DNA of 12,779 nt from UMGS1613 sp963616135. Its GTDB lineage: Bacteria > Bacillota_I > Bacilli_A > RF39 > UBA660. Of the stretch, positions 5,635 through 12,779 are shown one piece after another. Position 1 is the first letter of the stretch. Each line of letters starts with the position of its first letter. The stretch spans positions 1-12,779 of the forward strand of contig CAVEJT010000032.1 of the NCBI GenBank assembly GCA_963616135.1, written 5' to 3'. The notes beneath the pieces were generated by a model that saw only the letters and a list, made by a program, of their open reading frames with translations, did no database searches and was not told the origin of the DNA. The translations under genes and the position numbers were made by a program.

Positions 5635-6299
5635 AAAATCACTTCCTTAACTAAAACGCTTATAAACATACATATAGACATTATTAAAGTTAAAATAGAT
5701 ATAAAATTAATTGGCTCTAAATGTGTTTTATAATGATTTAACACCAAACTCATATCTTTTTCCTTTATTTTATTTGTACAAAATAAAATTCTAGGAAATA
5801 AATAGTATTTAATACTATATTTATTAATAAATTTTTTACTCTGCATACATTTAATATCTTCTTTTGAATATATTAAATACTTTATAAAACATAAATAGAT
5901 GCTAATATTATATGATAATTTTTTTGTATCAAACTTCTTTAATGGTCTTAGTATTCCATATATACCACTATCTAAGGTACTAAAATTAAGTTTAAATGCA
6001 AAAGAATGTATTAAAAGTGTAATTAAAATTAATTTATAAGAAAACACTATCATTCCTATTATATTTCTATAAATAATTATATATATTAATATCCAAAATA
6101 ACAAGCAACAGAATATATTTTTTATGAATTGTACATAAGGTTTTACACCATATCCTAAATTTATTAAAATAATTAAGGTTAATATACTTATAAATATAAT
6201 TAAATAGATAGATTTAGCTACTAAAATAGTAAAAATTAATATTAGTAAAGAGATAATTTTTATAGACGGTGTAACATCTTTAAATACTCTATTTAACAC
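5631..6299 (-). CDS. divergent ECF transporter transmembrane subunit (EcfT-like)
   Basis: 222 aa, shorter than typical EcfT (about 260). Hydrophobic segments lie at about 12-47, 60-77, 80-97 and 198-217. The block DSGIYGILRPLKKFD (110-124) matches the conserved EcfT region before the coupling helices. However, the two ARG signature motifs that contact the ATPases are not recognisable: the first aligns with MQSKKF (132-137), the second falls in LVLNHYKTH. It overlaps the upstream ATPase gene by 11 bp and truA by 3 bp. In normal ECF transporters this subunit links two ATPases to vitamin- or metal-binding S subunits; no S subunit is in view. Identification rests on synteny plus weak motifs. Confidence 0.75.
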   Translation of the reverse strand: MLNRVFKDVTPSIKIISLLILIFTILVAKSIYLIIFISILTLIILINLGYGVKPYVQFIKNIFCCLLFWILIYIIIYRNIIGMIVFSYKLILITLLIHSFAFKLNFSTLDSGIYGILRPLKKFDTKKLSYNISIYLCFIKYLIYSKEDIKCMQSKKFINKYSIKYYLFPRILFCTNKIKEKDMSLVLNHYKTHLEPINFISILTLIMSICMFISVLVKEVIL

Positions 6300-7089
6300 T
6301 TCTATAAATATCCTTTATTAAATCATTTATATTATCTCTATTACTTAATTTTACACCTTTTAGTTCTAATACCCTCTTTTGAAATTTAATTATATTTGGG
6401 ATTTCAAAATCTATCTTATTCATTAACTTTTCATTACCTAAAACATTATATTTATTATCTTTAATAAGTATTTTTTTGTTATCTAATATAGCAACATCAT
6501 CTGATGCTTGTAATACAAAATCGCTATTATTTGAAATTATTATAATTATTTTATCTTTTCTTTTTTCTTTTCTTATTAATTTTATTAAATTCTGTATACA
6601 CTTATTATCTAAATACATAGTTGGATTATCTAGTAATATAATTTTAGAATTCTTTAAAAAAGTATAAACTAGTGCAACTTTTTGCTTTTCGCTTGTACTA
6701 ATCTCCATATAATTTTTTCTTAAAATGTCGTTTTTTAAATTAAATGTATAGAGAAGATCTTCTAAAATCTCAAAATTAGTGCTATCTTGTCCATATTTTA
6801 AATCTTCTAGTATATTTATATTAAATAGTTCTTTATAACTGTTAGAACCCAAATATGATATATTTTTCCTATAAGTATTTATTGCTTCTTTAGTACTATT
6901 TTTATTGATTTTTAAATCATCAATTCTTAATTCTTCATCGCCTAGCAAATTACCAGCAATTACACTCAAAAGCAAACTTTTCCCTATTGAATTCTTACCT
7001 ATTATACTTGTAACACTATTGCTTGATACATTAAAATTTAAGTTTGAAAATAAATTATTATATTCTAAACCATTTATTTTTAATTCCAT
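6289..7089 (-). CDS. degenerate ECF-type ABC ATPase (second ATPase, EcfA2 position)
   Basis: 266 aa ABC ATPase fold. Walker A GKNSIGKS (31-38) is intact. The signature motif is altered to ISTSE (130-134). Walker B is IILLD (150-154), but the catalytic glutamate that should follow is Asn155 (DNPT). The switch histidine is replaced by Asn187 (ISNNSD), and there is no Q-loop glutamine in the expected place (near 79-84). It could bind ATP but should hydrolyse it poorly. Starts with ATG at 7089, overlapping the first ATPase gene by 10 bp, and ends inside ecfT. The gene is intact, so the changes are probably selected rather than decay. Confidence 0.8.
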   Translation of the reverse strand: MELKINGLEYNNLFSNLNFNVSSNSVTSIIGKNSIGKSLLLSVIAGNLLGDEELRIDDLKINKNSTKEAINTYRKNISYLGSNSYKELFNINILEDLKYGQDSTNFEILEDLLYTFNLKNDILRKNYMEISTSEKQKVALVYTFLKNSKIILLDNPTMYLDNKCIQNLIKLIRKEKRKDKIIIIISNNSDFVLQASDDVAILDNKKILIKDNKYNVLGNEKLMNKIDFEIPNIIKFQKRVLELKGVKLSNRDNINDLIKDIYRSVK

Positions 7090-7856
7090 AACTTATTCAC
7101 CAACTTATCTATATCCAACTCTTCTTTATCTAATAATTCATATGATCTTAACTTGCTAGATAAATCCATAACAAATGGACATTTTAAAGTGTATTTAGCA
7201 AGCACTTTACTATTTTCTATAATCATTTTGTTAGGTACTTGTTCTACTTTACCATTTTTAATTAATAAAACACTATCGCATAATAATATATCCTCTTCAT
7301 TATTTGTAACCATTAGTATAGTTATTTTTAACTTCTTTAAATATGAAATAAGCTTTTCTTTATGATTAATATCTAAATCATCTAAAGCGATATCTAATAT
7401 TAATAATTTAGGATTACTAGAAAGTACTATTGATATTTTAGATAATGTTTGTTCTGATGATGAAAGCGTTGTAATATCCTTAGAAAGAATATTACTTATT
7501 CCAAGTTTTCTTGTAACTTCATAGGCTTTACTTCTAGCCTCTAGATTAGAATATCCTAAATTGTTTAAATAAAAAATAATATTTGATAAAAGCGTACCTG
7601 AATCAAAAAAAGCAATATCCGTAACGAAACCCATATTTTTTCTAACACTTGAAATTGTAGTATCTGTAAGTAATATATTGTCAAAATAAATACTACCACT
7701 ATATTCAAGAATATTAAAAATACTTTTACATAATGTACTTTTGCCACTACTATTTTTGCCCATTAATATATTAAAAGAATTTTCTTCTAAAGAAAAAGAA
7801 ACATCATTAAGTATTTTTTTATAGTTTAAATTTTCAACTTTTAATATAGATTTCAC
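7080..7856 (-). CDS. degenerate ECF-type ABC ATPase (first ATPase, EcfA1 position)
   Basis: 258 aa ABC ATPase fold and first gene of the operon. Walker A GKNSSGKST (33-41) is intact and the signature is LSSSEQ (131-136). Walker B LLILD (151-155) is followed by Ile156 where the catalytic glutamate belongs (DIALDDLD). The switch histidine is Asn185 (VTNNEED), and the Q-loop position is Asp80 (FVTDIAF). Position upstream of a second ATPase, EcfT and truA identifies the locus; in other Firmicutes it often follows rplQ, but here it has its own promoter. Start is GTG at 7856 with GGTGAT (7865-7860). Another ABC exporter is possible, but the neighbours argue for ECF. Confidence 0.8.
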   Translation of the reverse strand: MKSILKVENLNYKKILNDVSFSLEENSFNILMGKNSSGKSTLCKSIFNILEYSGSIYFDNILLTDTTISSVRKNMGFVTDIAFFDSGTLLSNIIFYLNNLGYSNLEARSKAYEVTRKLGISNILSKDITTLSSSEQTLSKISIVLSSNPKLLILDIALDDLDINHKEKLISYLKKLKITILMVTNNEEDILLCDSVLLIKNGKVEQVPNKMIIENSKVLAKYTLKCPFVMDLSSKLRSYELLDKEELDIDKLVNKLWN

Positions 7857-7873
7857 AATATCACCAGTTAATT

Positions 7874-7902
7874 ATTATAGTATATATTGCTTTTAAAGTA
7901 AA
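7874..7902 (-). promoter_or_regulatory. sigma-A promoter of the ecf-truA operon
   Basis: On the minus strand TTTACT (7902-7897), 17 bp, TATAAT (7879-7874). The expected start near 7867 leaves an 11-nt leader containing only the ribosome binding site. An A/T hairpin (AATATTT at 7910-7916, AAATATT at 7921-7927) sits upstream, where an UP element would be. Confidence 0.82.
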
Positions 7903-7952
7903 GGAAAATAATATTTTTTTAAATATTGGAAATAATAAAATAGGTGAATATT

Positions 7953-9422
7953 ATGGTATTAGATAAAGATATTGAAAAAGTTTTTAAAACTATTAAAAAT
8001 AAATATGGAAATAGTAGTGATATTGTAACACGTATAATAGAAAAAAATAACAAAAAAATAGGTTATGTGTATTTAGAAAGTGTAAGTAGTGACGACAAAA
8101 TAAGTAACTTTTTAAATAAATCAATAGTTAATTTAGAAAAAAATAAATTATTTACAAGTTTGTATACTACAATTAGTAATAGTATATTTAATAGTCATCT
8201 TAAAAGTTGTAATACATATGAAGAATTATTTTGCTACCTATCAAGTGGTTTTACTGCTATTATAACAAATGATAAAAATAAAGCTATTGTAGTTGAAACT
8301 AAAGCTTGTCTTGATAGAGGTGTATCCGAGTCATCAAGTGAAACTATTGTTAGAGGTCCTAAAGATAGTTTTACTGAAAATCATAGTACAAATTTAGGTT
8401 TAATTAGAAAAAGAATAAAAGATGAAAATCTTTGGTATGAGGATGTTTTAATTGGAAGAAGAACTAAAACGAAAGTTACAGTAGCATATATAAAAGACAT
8501 TGTAGAAGATTATAAAATTAATATTATATTAGATAAATTAAACAATATAAATATAGATGGTATTTTAGATAGTGGTTATATTAGAGAATTAATAGAAGGT
8601 AATGAAAAAACTATTTTTCCTAAAGTAATCAGTAGTGAGAGACCAGATCTTGCATGTACATCCCTTTTAAATGGAAAAATAGTTATACTAGTAGAAAATA
8701 CACCTTTCGTATTAATATTACCTGCACTTCTTACAGATTTTATACACTCACCTGAAGATAACTATCAAAAGCCTGTTAATGTTTCATTTAGTAGAATAGT
8801 CCGTACTATATGCTTTTTTCTAGCTTTAATAACACCCGCTTTATACATAGCTCTTATGACATTTAATCAAGAAATAATACCTGATCAATTATTAATATCG
8901 CTTGCCATACAAAGAGAAGGAGTTCCTTTTCCTACTGTTATTGAAGTATTAATATTTATGATTACTTTTGATGTTTTAAGAGAAGCAGATATTCATTCAC
9001 CCAGTTTTTCTGGTAGTGCGATGAATGTTGTGGGTGCGTTAATACTTGGTGATGCCGCTGTTGCTGCTGGAGTTGTATCTCCTATTGTAATAATAATTGT
9101 AGCAACCACTTCTATTTCAGAACTAGTATTCTATGATATAGATATAATTGATGGTATTAGAGAATGGAGATTTATATTTGTAGCCGCTTCCACATTTTTA
9201 GGTATTATTGGTTTCACTGCTATATTTATAATATTTATTGCTAAAATGTGTAGTATTGAATGTCTAGGAACACCTTATCTTACTCCTTTTAGTCCACTTA
9301 ATATTAAAGGACTTAAAGATAGTATTATTAGAGTATCAAGGAAAAAATTAAAAACTAGACCATCATATTTGACAAAAAACACTGTAAGGATGAGTGATAA
9401 TTATGAAAAAAATAATAATTAG
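7953..9422 (+). CDS. spore germinant receptor subunit A (GerA family)
   Basis: 489 aa, normal for GerA-type A subunits of inner-spore-membrane receptors that respond to nutrients. An N-terminal cytosolic part (about 1-280) ends in the family motif PFVLILP...HSPEDNY (about 250-270). About five membrane segments follow. The signature READIHSP...VGALILGDAAVAAGVVSP (about 343-377) is clear. Start: ATG at 7953 with AGGTG 6 nt upstream; an in-frame GTG at 7944 lies within the ribosome binding site. The gene is divergent from the ecf operon, with only 96 bp between the two starts. I see no convincing sigma-A or sigma-G promoter there, though sigma-G control is expected for this family. The paralogue (gerA, gerB, gerK) cannot be assigned. 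Confidence 0.95.
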   Translation: MVLDKDIEKVFKTIKNKYGNSSDIVTRIIEKNNKKIGYVYLESVSSDDKISNFLNKSIVNLEKNKLFTSLYTTISNSIFNSHLKSCNTYEELFCYLSSGFTAIITNDKNKAIVVETKACLDRGVSESSSETIVRGPKDSFTENHSTNLGLIRKRIKDENLWYEDVLIGRRTKTKVTVAYIKDIVEDYKINIILDKLNNINIDGILDSGYIRELIEGNEKTIFPKVISSERPDLACTSLLNGKIVILVENTPFVLILPALLTDFIHSPEDNYQKPVNVSFSRIVRTICFFLALITPALYIALMTFNQEIIPDQLLISLAIQREGVPFPTVIEVLIFMITFDVLREADIHSPSFSGSAMNVVGALILGDAAVAAGVVSPIVIIIVATTSISELVFYDIDIIDGIREWRFIFVAASTFLGIIGFTAIFIIFIAKMCSIECLGTPYLTPFSPLNIKGLKDSIIRVSRKKLKTRPSYLTKNTVRMSDNYEKNNN

Positions 9423-10593
9423 TCTTATTTTATTATTTTGTTTGACAGGTTGCTGGAATTATAAAGAATTAAATGATTATTCAATAATATCAGGGATTGC
9501 GATTGATAAATCTGATGATGAATATGAGGTTAGTATATTAATTTCTAATTCGCCCAAAACAAGTTCAAGTGAATCAAGTTCTGAGTCAAATGTTGTAGTT
9601 TATACGGGACGTGGAGACTCGATAGTAGCTGCTACTAAAGATATAGGATTAATTTCACCAAAAGAATTATATTTTGGTTCTTTTTCAATAGTAGTAGTAT
9701 CAGAAGATATTGCAAAAGATGGTATTAGTGAACCTTTAGATTTTTTTCTAAGATATTCAAATATGGGTAAAAATTTCTATATAGTTATAGCTAAAGATTG
9801 TAAAGCTAAAGATACATTAAAGATAATGACACCACTTGCTAATTTTCCATCTCAAAATATTTCAGATAACCTAAGTTCTACAACAAAACTACAAGGTATC
9901 ATAGCTAAAACTAATTTTAATGATATACTTTCTATCGTTTTAAGAAATGGTGTAAATCCTGTAATTAATACTATCGAAATAAAAGGAAGTGTTAAAGACG
10001 GTGAAAAAAAAGAAAACTTAGAACACAGCGAACCAGAGGCTTATACCAAACTTGGAACACTCGCTATTTTTAAAGGTGATAAATTAGTTGATTTTACTAA
10101 TCATAAAGAAAGTTTAGGTATTAATATTATTAATAACAGAATAGATGAAATGTATTTAAAAGTAGAAGACAATGATGGATACATAATAGCTGATACAACA
10201 TACTTTAAGTCAAGTCGAACGACTACACTAAAAAATGACAAACCAATTATAAATTTAAATTTTAAAGGTGAAGCTAGAATAATTGAAGTAAATGGTAAAT
10301 TTAATCTAGAAAATACTGAAGAAATAAATCATTTAGAAAGTGAAGCATGTAAAGAAATTAAAAAGTTTGCTAATAAAGCTATTAAAAAATCAATAGAAAA
10401 CAAAACAGATATATTCGGATTTGGATTAGATTTTTATAGAGAATACCCTAATTATTTTAATAAAGTTAAAAAAGAATGGGATAATAATTTAGAAGATATT
10501 AAAGTAAATATGAAATGTAATATAACATTTAAAAACAAAATGACTGCAAAGAATAGTTTGGAGGAAATTTATGATAAAGAAAAAATTAACTAA
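9403..10593 (+). CDS. spore germinant receptor lipoprotein (GerC family)
   Basis: 396 aa. N-terminal lipoprotein signal with lipobox LTGC (Cys17), then WNYKELNDYSIISGIAIDK, the classic opening of Ger(x)C proteins. The subunit is anchored to the spore inner membrane and works with the A and B subunits. The ATG at 9403 is preferred over an in-frame GTG at 9394 because it gives a normal signal peptide; GAGTGAT just upstream may serve as ribosome binding site. It overlaps the A-subunit gene by 20 bp and the B-subunit gene by 23 bp, so the operon is probably translationally coupled. Confidence 0.93.
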   Translation: MKKIIISLILLFCLTGCWNYKELNDYSIISGIAIDKSDDEYEVSILISNSPKTSSSESSSESNVVVYTGRGDSIVAATKDIGLISPKELYFGSFSIVVVSEDIAKDGISEPLDFFLRYSNMGKNFYIVIAKDCKAKDTLKIMTPLANFPSQNISDNLSSTTKLQGIIAKTNFNDILSIVLRNGVNPVINTIEIKGSVKDGEKKENLEHSEPEAYTKLGTLAIFKGDKLVDFTNHKESLGINIINNRIDEMYLKVEDNDGYIIADTTYFKSSRTTTLKNDKPIINLNFKGEARIIEVNGKFNLENTEEINHLESEACKEIKKFANKAIKKSIENKTDIFGFGLDFYREYPNYFNKVKKEWDNNLEDIKVNMKCNITFKNKMTAKNSLEEIYDKEKIN

Positions 10594-11659
10594 CTTTGAA
10601 TATGGTACACTTAGTTTCTTTATGACAAGAGCTTTCTTAATTAGGGGTACATTTGATTGTTTAATAAATGCATTAAGACAAGATAGTTGGATTGCACCTA
10701 TATTAAGTATAATACCTGCTATGGCATACATACTTATAATTAATTATATTTCTAAATACAAAGAAAACTTAACTATAGCAGAAAAATTAAAAACTTTATT
10801 TTCAAAAAAAATAAGTACATTTTTAATATCTATAATATCTCTATTCGCACTTACTCTAGCTATATTAAATCTATTTAATATAAGTATATTTATACAAAGT
10901 CAATTCTTATCTAAAACTCCAGTGTATGCTATAGCTATAACATTTGCTATAGTAGCTATATATGTACTTTCAAAAGGTATTAAAACAATCACAAGAACAA
11001 GTGTAATACTATTTTATTTAAGTATAATACTTTATATAATTAGCTTTACAGGTCTAATTCCTAACTTAAACTTAGAAAACTTAAAACCAATCCTAAATTC
11101 AAAACCAAAAGAATATCTAACAGCTATCAATTCCTTTTTTGCTTATAATATAATAGTAATATTTCCACTATTATCAATACCAAATAATAATATTGAAAAG
11201 CCAAAAATAAAAAAAACATTAATACTATCTTATATACTTAGTGCTTTAACTATATTAGGTATAATATTTACAACAATAACAATATTTGGTTATGAATTAG
11301 CAGAATTATTTGAATATCCAATATTTCATACTTTAAAATATATATCAATAATTGGTGTTACATCTAGAATAGAAAGTGTATTAGTTATGCAATTGTTATT
11401 TGATATATTTATGTCACTTGTAATTGTTACATATTTTATAGCAGATAACACAAGTTCAATATTCAACATTAAAAATAAAAACATTTTGTATTATATTTTA
11501 TTTATTATATCAATAATAGGTGCTATATTACTTTCATTTAAAACTACCTTACTTGATGAAGTAGTACTTAAAATATTACCTATTATAACTACAATATTTA
11601 CATTAACTCTAATAACTGTTATTTGTATCAAAATTAAAAAAGAAAAAAATCATGTTTAA
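10571..11659 (+). CDS. spore germinant receptor permease-like subunit (GerB family)
   Basis: 362 aa, usual length. About ten hydrophobic helices spread over the whole protein, e.g. WIAPILSIIPAMAYILIINY (about 39-58) and, near the C-terminus, ILYYILFIISIIGAILLSF. GerB subunits belong to the APC transporter superfamily and form the germinant-binding membrane part of the receptor. The N-terminus LTNFEYGTLSFFMTRAFLI fits the family. Start: ATG at 10571 with a strong GGAGGAAA at 10560-10567. Last gene of the A-C-B operon; the TAA stop lies in the loop of the terminator. Confidence 0.92.
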   Translation: MIKKKLTNFEYGTLSFFMTRAFLIRGTFDCLINALRQDSWIAPILSIIPAMAYILIINYISKYKENLTIAEKLKTLFSKKISTFLISIISLFALTLAILNLFNISIFIQSQFLSKTPVYAIAITFAIVAIYVLSKGIKTITRTSVILFYLSIILYIISFTGLIPNLNLENLKPILNSKPKEYLTAINSFFAYNIIVIFPLLSIPNNNIEKPKIKKTLILSYILSALTILGIIFTTITIFGYELAELFEYPIFHTLKYISIIGVTSRIESVLVMQLLFDIFMSLVIVTYFIADNTSSIFNIKNKNILYYILFIISIIGAILLSFKTTLLDEVVLKILPIITTIFTLTLITVICIKIKKEKNHV

Positions 11660-11669
11660 TGATTTTTTT
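11643..11669. terminator. bidirectional terminator between the ger operon and the pilin-like gene
   Basis: Perfect 11-bp inverted repeat AAAAAAATCAT (11643-11653) and ATGATTTTTTT (11659-11669) around a GTTTA loop. U-runs on both strands serve the ger operon (plus) and the convergent gene ending at 11683 (minus). Confidence 0.88.
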
Positions 11670-11682
11670 GTTTACTTTCTAA

Positions 11683-12779
11683 TTATTTTAGTTTGGTTTT
11701 TAAAATTTCTATTACTGGACGGACACCAAAAATAGGGTTATTTACATCGGTTAAATTTGGCAATGAGACCAGAACCGATGCACTATTCATATATGCTAAA
11801 CCAGGTTTTACTATCCAAGCAGTATACCCAGCTGCATTTGATGTTACTGTCCAATATCCAGCTGTTGAAACATCTGAATTATTTAGACATCCATAATCCA
11901 TACAATTTGTACCTGTCCTATCACATAACCAACCATATTTACAATCTGTAACATTGCCCATATCATCATCATTATTGTAATAACAAGTCGAACTTGGAGT
12001 TGATGTATTTGTATCAAAAAAATAATAACCATCTCTATATGTTCGTTCATTAAATGTCGTGTTTTCTGTAATCTTGGCTATCTCATTAGCTGTTATTAAT
12101 CTTGCTTTATAACTACTGTAATCTATTGTATAATATGCTTTACTATATTGTTCTGATTGGTCCATCGTATAATTTGATGGTGTTTCTGTTCCAACCCATG
12201 ATGCTGTATCTGTTTTAAGTTGCTCTATTAATTCTTTTGGTCCTGATGTGTTACTTCCACTTGAGTTCCATGCAATAAGTGCTGTGGTATTATGATCTAA
12301 TATAAGATTTAATGTATTTCCTCCATCATCATTGAAAGCATAGAATTTCATACATCCACTCTTTACTCCTGTATTACTTTGTGTTTCTGTATAATCTGAT
12401 GAAGAACAACTCTCTCCTGTATCTACATTAAAATATACTACTTCTCCATTTGTGTATGTTTTGTTGTTTTTATCTTCATCTTTTCCATATGTATATTCTG
12501 TTGCTTTTCCATTTACTTTACAACTCTTTAATGATACTTCTCCATTATTTGTTATATTTACTTCACATACTACTTTAGATCCATCATAATCTACTTTGAT
12601 TTCTGTATCTCCTTGTTTTAATGTCTTCCCATCCGTAGTCGTATACTTTCCACTTGGTAAAGTATTTCCTTTTAGTTTTGTTTTTGCTACTGCTTGTTCT
12701 ACCGCACTTCCATATAATTCTATGCTTCTTTTATTACTTGAATCTTTACTATTCTCTATTATATTTAGTACTATTGGTG
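11683..12779 (-). CDS. type IV pilin-like secreted protein, 5' end outside the window
   Basis: The frame stays open from the TAA at 11683 to the right edge, giving 364 residues; the internal Met at 12351 is not the start. The first visible residues, PIVLNIIENSKDSSNKRSIELYGSAVEQAVA, match the end of the hydrophobic N-terminal helix of type IV prepilins, so roughly 30 residues including the prepilin peptidase site should lie beyond 12779. Next come beta-rich stretches, with nine Cys in the visible part (such as KVVCEV, LKSCKVNG, GESC, SGCMKFY, GWLCDRTGTNC), suggesting disulfides outside the cell. The C-terminus, with GYWTVTS..AGYTAWIV...G and a final GVRPVIEILK, resembles C-type-lectin/FGE-like or DUF6273-type domains of secreted proteins. 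Likely a surface adhesin or pilus-associated protein; pilus assembly genes are not in view. Confidence 0.75.
   Translation of the reverse strand, partial: PIVLNIIENSKDSSNKRSIELYGSAVEQAVAKTKLKGNTLPSGKYTTTDGKTLKQGDTEIKVDYDGSKVVCEVNITNNGEVSLKSCKVNGKATEYTYGKDEDKNNKTYTNGEVVYFNVDTGESCSSSDYTETQSNTGVKSGCMKFYAFNDDGGNTLNLILDHNTTALIAWNSSGSNTSGPKELIEQLKTDTASWVGTETPSNYTMDQSEQYSKAYYTIDYSSYKARLITANEIAKITENTTFNERTYRDGYYFFDTNTSTPSSTCYYNNDDDMGNVTDCKYGWLCDRTGTNCMDYGCLNNSDVSTAGYWTVTSNAAGYTAWIVKPGLAYMNSASVLVSLPNLTDVNNPIFGVRPVIEILKTKLK

Noticed and set aside
7880..7952. Sigma-G promoter for the germinant receptor operon
   Set aside because: The segment is so A/T-rich that loose matches are everywhere; none has both a recognisable -35 and a CATnnTA-like -10 at proper spacing.
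11683..12351. Diversity-generating retroelement target, suggested by the C-terminal lectin/FGE-like pattern ending in GVRPVI
   Set aside because: No reverse transcriptase, template repeat or accessory gene is in the window, and no near-duplicate of the C-terminal segment is visible.
12349..12351. ATG at 12351 as the start of a 222-aa protein
   Set aside because: The reading frame stays open to the window edge and the upstream residues form a clear pilin helix end and a coherent domain, so this Met is internal.

Overview
The window comes from a very AT-rich, spore-forming Bacillota (Firmicutes). The evidence is a tricistronic spore-germinant receptor operon, a probable YutH/CotS-type spore protein next to a NifU-like gene (an association I recall from Bacillus), consensus sigma-A promoters with 17-bp spacers, strong Shine-Dalgarno sites, and TGA used as a normal stop. 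A type IV pilin-like secreted protein at the right edge resembles those of uncultured gut Bacilli/Clostridia, but the sequence does not fix the genus.

Layout. 1-332: AT-rich, with a strong terminator of something upstream. 333-1106 (+): a restriction endonuclease of the MvaI/BcnI family, with no methyltransferase in view. 1107-1198: an unexplained, less AT-rich segment. 1230-2438 (-): twelve tRNA genes in two six-gene operons, each with its own consensus promoter and terminator. Reading in the direction of transcription these are Val-Thr-Tyr-Gln-Lys-Leu, then Ser-fMet-Asp-Phe-Arg-Pro. 2499-2855 (-): a YugI/GSP13-like S1-domain protein. 2951-3181 (+): a NifU-type Fe-S scaffold. 3168-4052 (-): the YutH/CotS-like protein. 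4099-4821 (-): an unrecognised protein with a globular N-terminus, a proline/valine-rich linker and a coiled-coil end. 4888-7856 (-): the conserved Firmicutes block ecfA-ecfA-ecfT-truA as one overlapping operon. 7953-11659 (+): GerA-, GerC- and GerB-type germinant receptor subunits in the order A-C-B. 11683-12779 (-): a pilin-like protein running off the right edge.

How it works together. Most of the window is translation housekeeping (tRNAs, TruA, S1 protein), Fe-S assembly and sporulation/germination functions, packed with overlapping genes and very short leaders. The main oddity is the ECF transporter module. All three genes are intact and sit in the normal place beside truA. However, both ATPases have replaced the Walker B glutamate and the switch histidine, and the membrane subunit has lost its ARG coupling motifs, so it probably no longer works as a standard energising module.

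A second oddity is that the two tRNA promoters share one architecture: -35, 17 bp, -10, 6 bp, then an inverted copy of the -35 hexamer at the transcription start, then 8 bp to the first tRNA. No mobile element, CRISPR array or complete new defence system is visible.
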